Shown here in pieces: positions 33,478 through 34,949 of a stretch of 34,949 nucleotides of DNA (positions are counted from its first letter, which is position 1; the number at the start of each line of letters is the position of its first letter). The DNA comes from Verrucomicrobiota bacterium (lineage in GTDB: Bacteria > Verrucomicrobiota > Verrucomicrobiia > Limisphaerales > UBA8199). Location of the stretch: the NCBI GenBank assembly GCA_029974925.1, contig JARKQH010000057.1:1-34949 (forward strand), written 5' to 3'. The notes under the pieces are model-generated. The model did no database searches. It was not told the origin of the DNA and was given only the letters and a program-made list of their open reading frames with translations. Both the position numbers and the translations under genes were made by a program.

Positions 33478-34949
33478 TCAAGGCTCCCAGATCATGTCCG
33501 CAACGGTGCGGCCGGCGGGAATGAACGGCAGCACGTGCTCGGTGTAGGGCACAATGATGTCCAGGACGTACGGTTCCTCCGCCGCCAGCATCCGCTCCAT
33601 GGCGGCGGGCAGGTCCTTCTTGAACATCACCCGTTCGCACTTCACGTTGAAGCTGTTGCAAACGGCCACATAGTCCGGGTAGATCGCCTTGCGGTTATCG
33701 GGATCCCCGAGATAGGTGTTGCCGCGGTTGCCGCCGTAAAAGCGGTCTTCCCACTGCATCACCATGCCGAGGTGCTGGTTGTTCAGGATGATGGCTTTGG
33801 CGGCGATTTTCTCGATGTGGGCTGTGGCCAGCTCCTGAATGTTCATCAGGAACGAGCCGTCGCCATCAATGTCAATGACCTGGCGGTCCGGAAACGCGAC
33901 TTTGGCGCCCAAAGCGGCCGGGTAGCCATACCCCATGGCGCCCAGCCCCGCGCTGGTCAGCAGTTGGCGCGGGTATTTGAACCGGTAAAACTGCGCGGTC
34001 CACATTTGATGCTGGCCGACCCCTGTCGTGATGATGGCTTCGCCCTGGGTGAGCTGGTAGAGCAGGTCAATGGCCATTTGCGGCAAAATGACCTCGCTCT
34101 CGCGGCCCTTGAGATGGTCCCGCATGTGTTGGGACTTCATCACTTCCTCGGTCACCCGGTAGCCGAACGGCGCCTTGGCTTTCCACGCCTCGATCTGGCG
34201 GTGCCAGGCCGTGAATTTCTTCTGAATCGGCCGTTCCTTGATCATGCGGACCAGCCGGCCCAGCGCATATTTGATGTCGCTGACAATCGGCAGGTTTGCC
34301 GGCTTGTTCTTGTTGATTTCCGAGGGGTCAATGTCAATGTGGACAATCGTGCCTCGCTCGCAGAACTTGTCCACTTTGCCCGTAACCCGGTCATCAAACC
34401 GAACGCCGAAGGCCAGCAGCAAATCCGCCCCGGGAGCAATCAGGCGCATGGGTTCGCCGGGGTTCTTGCGCGGTTCATATTCTCCGTTGACGGCCCAGTT
34501 GGCAAAAGCGGCGCCGTGCATGCCGAGCCAGCGAAGAGACAGGGGGTGGTCTTCCGGGAAGGCGCCACAGCCCATGAGGGTTGACGTCACCGGGATTTGC
34601 GTGGCCTCGGCGAAGCGGCGCAGCTCGGCGGCCGCGTTGCCGGTGATGATGCCGCCCCCCACATAGAGCACGGGCCGCTCCGCTTTCTCAATCAGGCCGA
34701 TGATTTCGTTGAGGGCCAGGTCGCTGGCTCTGGGGTAGGGGTCATACCCGCGGAGATTCACCTCGGTGGGGAAGACCGGCTGGGTGCGCGCCTGCTGAAC
34801 GTTCTTGGGCAGGTCAATCAGGACCGGTCCCGGCCGGCCGGTCTGGGCGATGTAAAAGGCTTCCTTGATGATGCGCGGGATGTCATTGACGTCCGTGACC
34901 AGGTAACTGTGCTTCACCACGGGCAGCGTCATGCCGTAGATGTCCGTTT
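33478..34949 (-). CDS. ilvB: Acetolactate synthase large subunit, 3' part
   Basis: This thiamine-diphosphate enzyme makes acetolactate and acetohydroxybutyrate for branched-chain amino acids. About 490 C-terminal residues are present; the frame continues past the window edge (TDIYG before [12 protein letters not shown]). Visible parts are [15 protein letters not shown], the FAD-domain entry [50 protein letters not shown], and the thiamine/magnesium motif [19 protein letters not shown]. The tail [10 protein letters not shown] followed by TVADMIWEP is normal for the large subunit. No regulatory subunit gene is in the window; downstream lies the LamG-like gene instead of ilvH or ilvN. Confidence 0.96.
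   Translation of the reverse strand, partial: TDIYGMTLPVVKHSYLVTDVNDIPRIIKEAFYIAQTGRPGPVLIDLPKNVQQARTQPVFPTEVNLRGYDPYPRASDLALNEIIGLIEKAERPVLYVGGGIITGNAAAELRRFAEATQIPVTSTLMGCGAFPEDHPLSLRWLGMHGAAFANWAVNGEYEPRKNPGEPMRLIAPGADLLLAFGVRFDDRVTGKVDKFCERGTIVHIDIDPSEINKNKPANLPIVSDIKYALGRLVRMIKERPIQKKFTAWHRQIEAWKAKAPFGYRVTEEVMKSQHMRDHLKGRESEVILPQMAIDLLYQLTQGEAIITTGVGQHQMWTAQFYRFKYPRQLLTSAGLGAMGYGYPAALGAKVAFPDRQVIDIDGDGSFLMNIQELATAHIEKIAAKAIILNNQHLGMVMQWEDRFYGGNRGNTYLGDPDNRKAIYPDYVAVCNSFNVKCERVMFKKDLPAAMERMLAAEEPYVLDIIVPYTEHVLPFIPAGRTVADMIWEP

Noticed and set aside
31994-33547. 517-codon plus-strand frame over the phosphatase and LamG genes
   Set aside because: It spans two real minus-strand genes and a gap with no conserved sequence of its own.

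Overview
This GC-rich window encodes a diderm, polysaccharide-degrading bacterium. I infer Verrucomicrobiota, probably close to the Limisphaerales/Pedosphaera group. The reasons are the nucleoside:H+ symporter-type MFS pair, the many exported sulfatases and glycoside hydrolases, a large AsmA-like protein, a twin-arginine-exported TIM-barrel protein, and a secreted enzyme ending in the 'EVSSDL..W...RFMRLRL'-type tail common in that phylum. The placement rests on recalled family patterns, not on a marker gene. I saw no tRNA, rRNA, CRISPR array, insertion sequence or phage gene.

Layout. Positions 1-292 hold the end of an RND heavy-metal/drug efflux pump, followed by a weak terminator. Positions 473-2654 hold a biosynthetic run dapA-dapB-folK (lysine/peptidoglycan diaminopimelate, then folate). 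On the minus strand, 2667-5269 is a tandem pair of nucleoside-symporter-like MFS permeases. Maf (5665-6324, +) converges on an M20 dipeptidase (6335-7720, -), and a 1218-residue AsmA-like envelope protein follows (7757-11413, -). Divergent from it is a secreted GH51 alpha-L-arabinofuranosidase (11587-13998, +), which ends at a strong hairpin shared with an apparently exported PepF-like metallopeptidase (14065-15939, -). A metallo-beta-lactamase-fold hydrolase (16093-17022, +) and a 1036-residue secreted clan GH-A-like glycosidase (17152-20262, +) come next. nrdR (20402-20857, +) has a clear sigma70 promoter and a start-proximal dyad, and is translationally coupled to an unrecognised two-domain protein (20854-21408).

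The right third is mainly a carbohydrate-processing region. A sulfatase (21433-22905, -) is divergent from an RG/proline-rich coiled-coil protein (23016-23708, +) that is followed by a SMUG1-type uracil-DNA glycosylase (to 24426, +). After a repeat-rich gap comes a tight minus-strand run: a Tat-exported TIM-barrel protein (29702-28746), an iduronate-sulfatase-like sulfatase (28715-27168) and a GH141-like right-handed beta-helix protein (27158-24705). An exported alpha/beta-hydrolase esterase lies upstream (31445-29964). A HAD-IIIA phosphatase whose nucleophile position is Glu (32092-31535), an exported LamG-like plus sensor-like protein (33448-32393) and the 3' part of ilvB (34949-33478) close the window.

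Reading the genes together, the cell appears to import nucleosides or similar small molecules and to desulfate, deacylate and cleave complex plant or algal glycans outside the cytoplasm. Housekeeping genes (dap, folK, maf, nrdR, smug, ilvB) are interleaved with this accessory set. The best candidates for something undescribed are the nrdR-coupled protein, the Tat-barrel/sulfatase/beta-helix operon, and the coiled-coil/SMUG1 pair.
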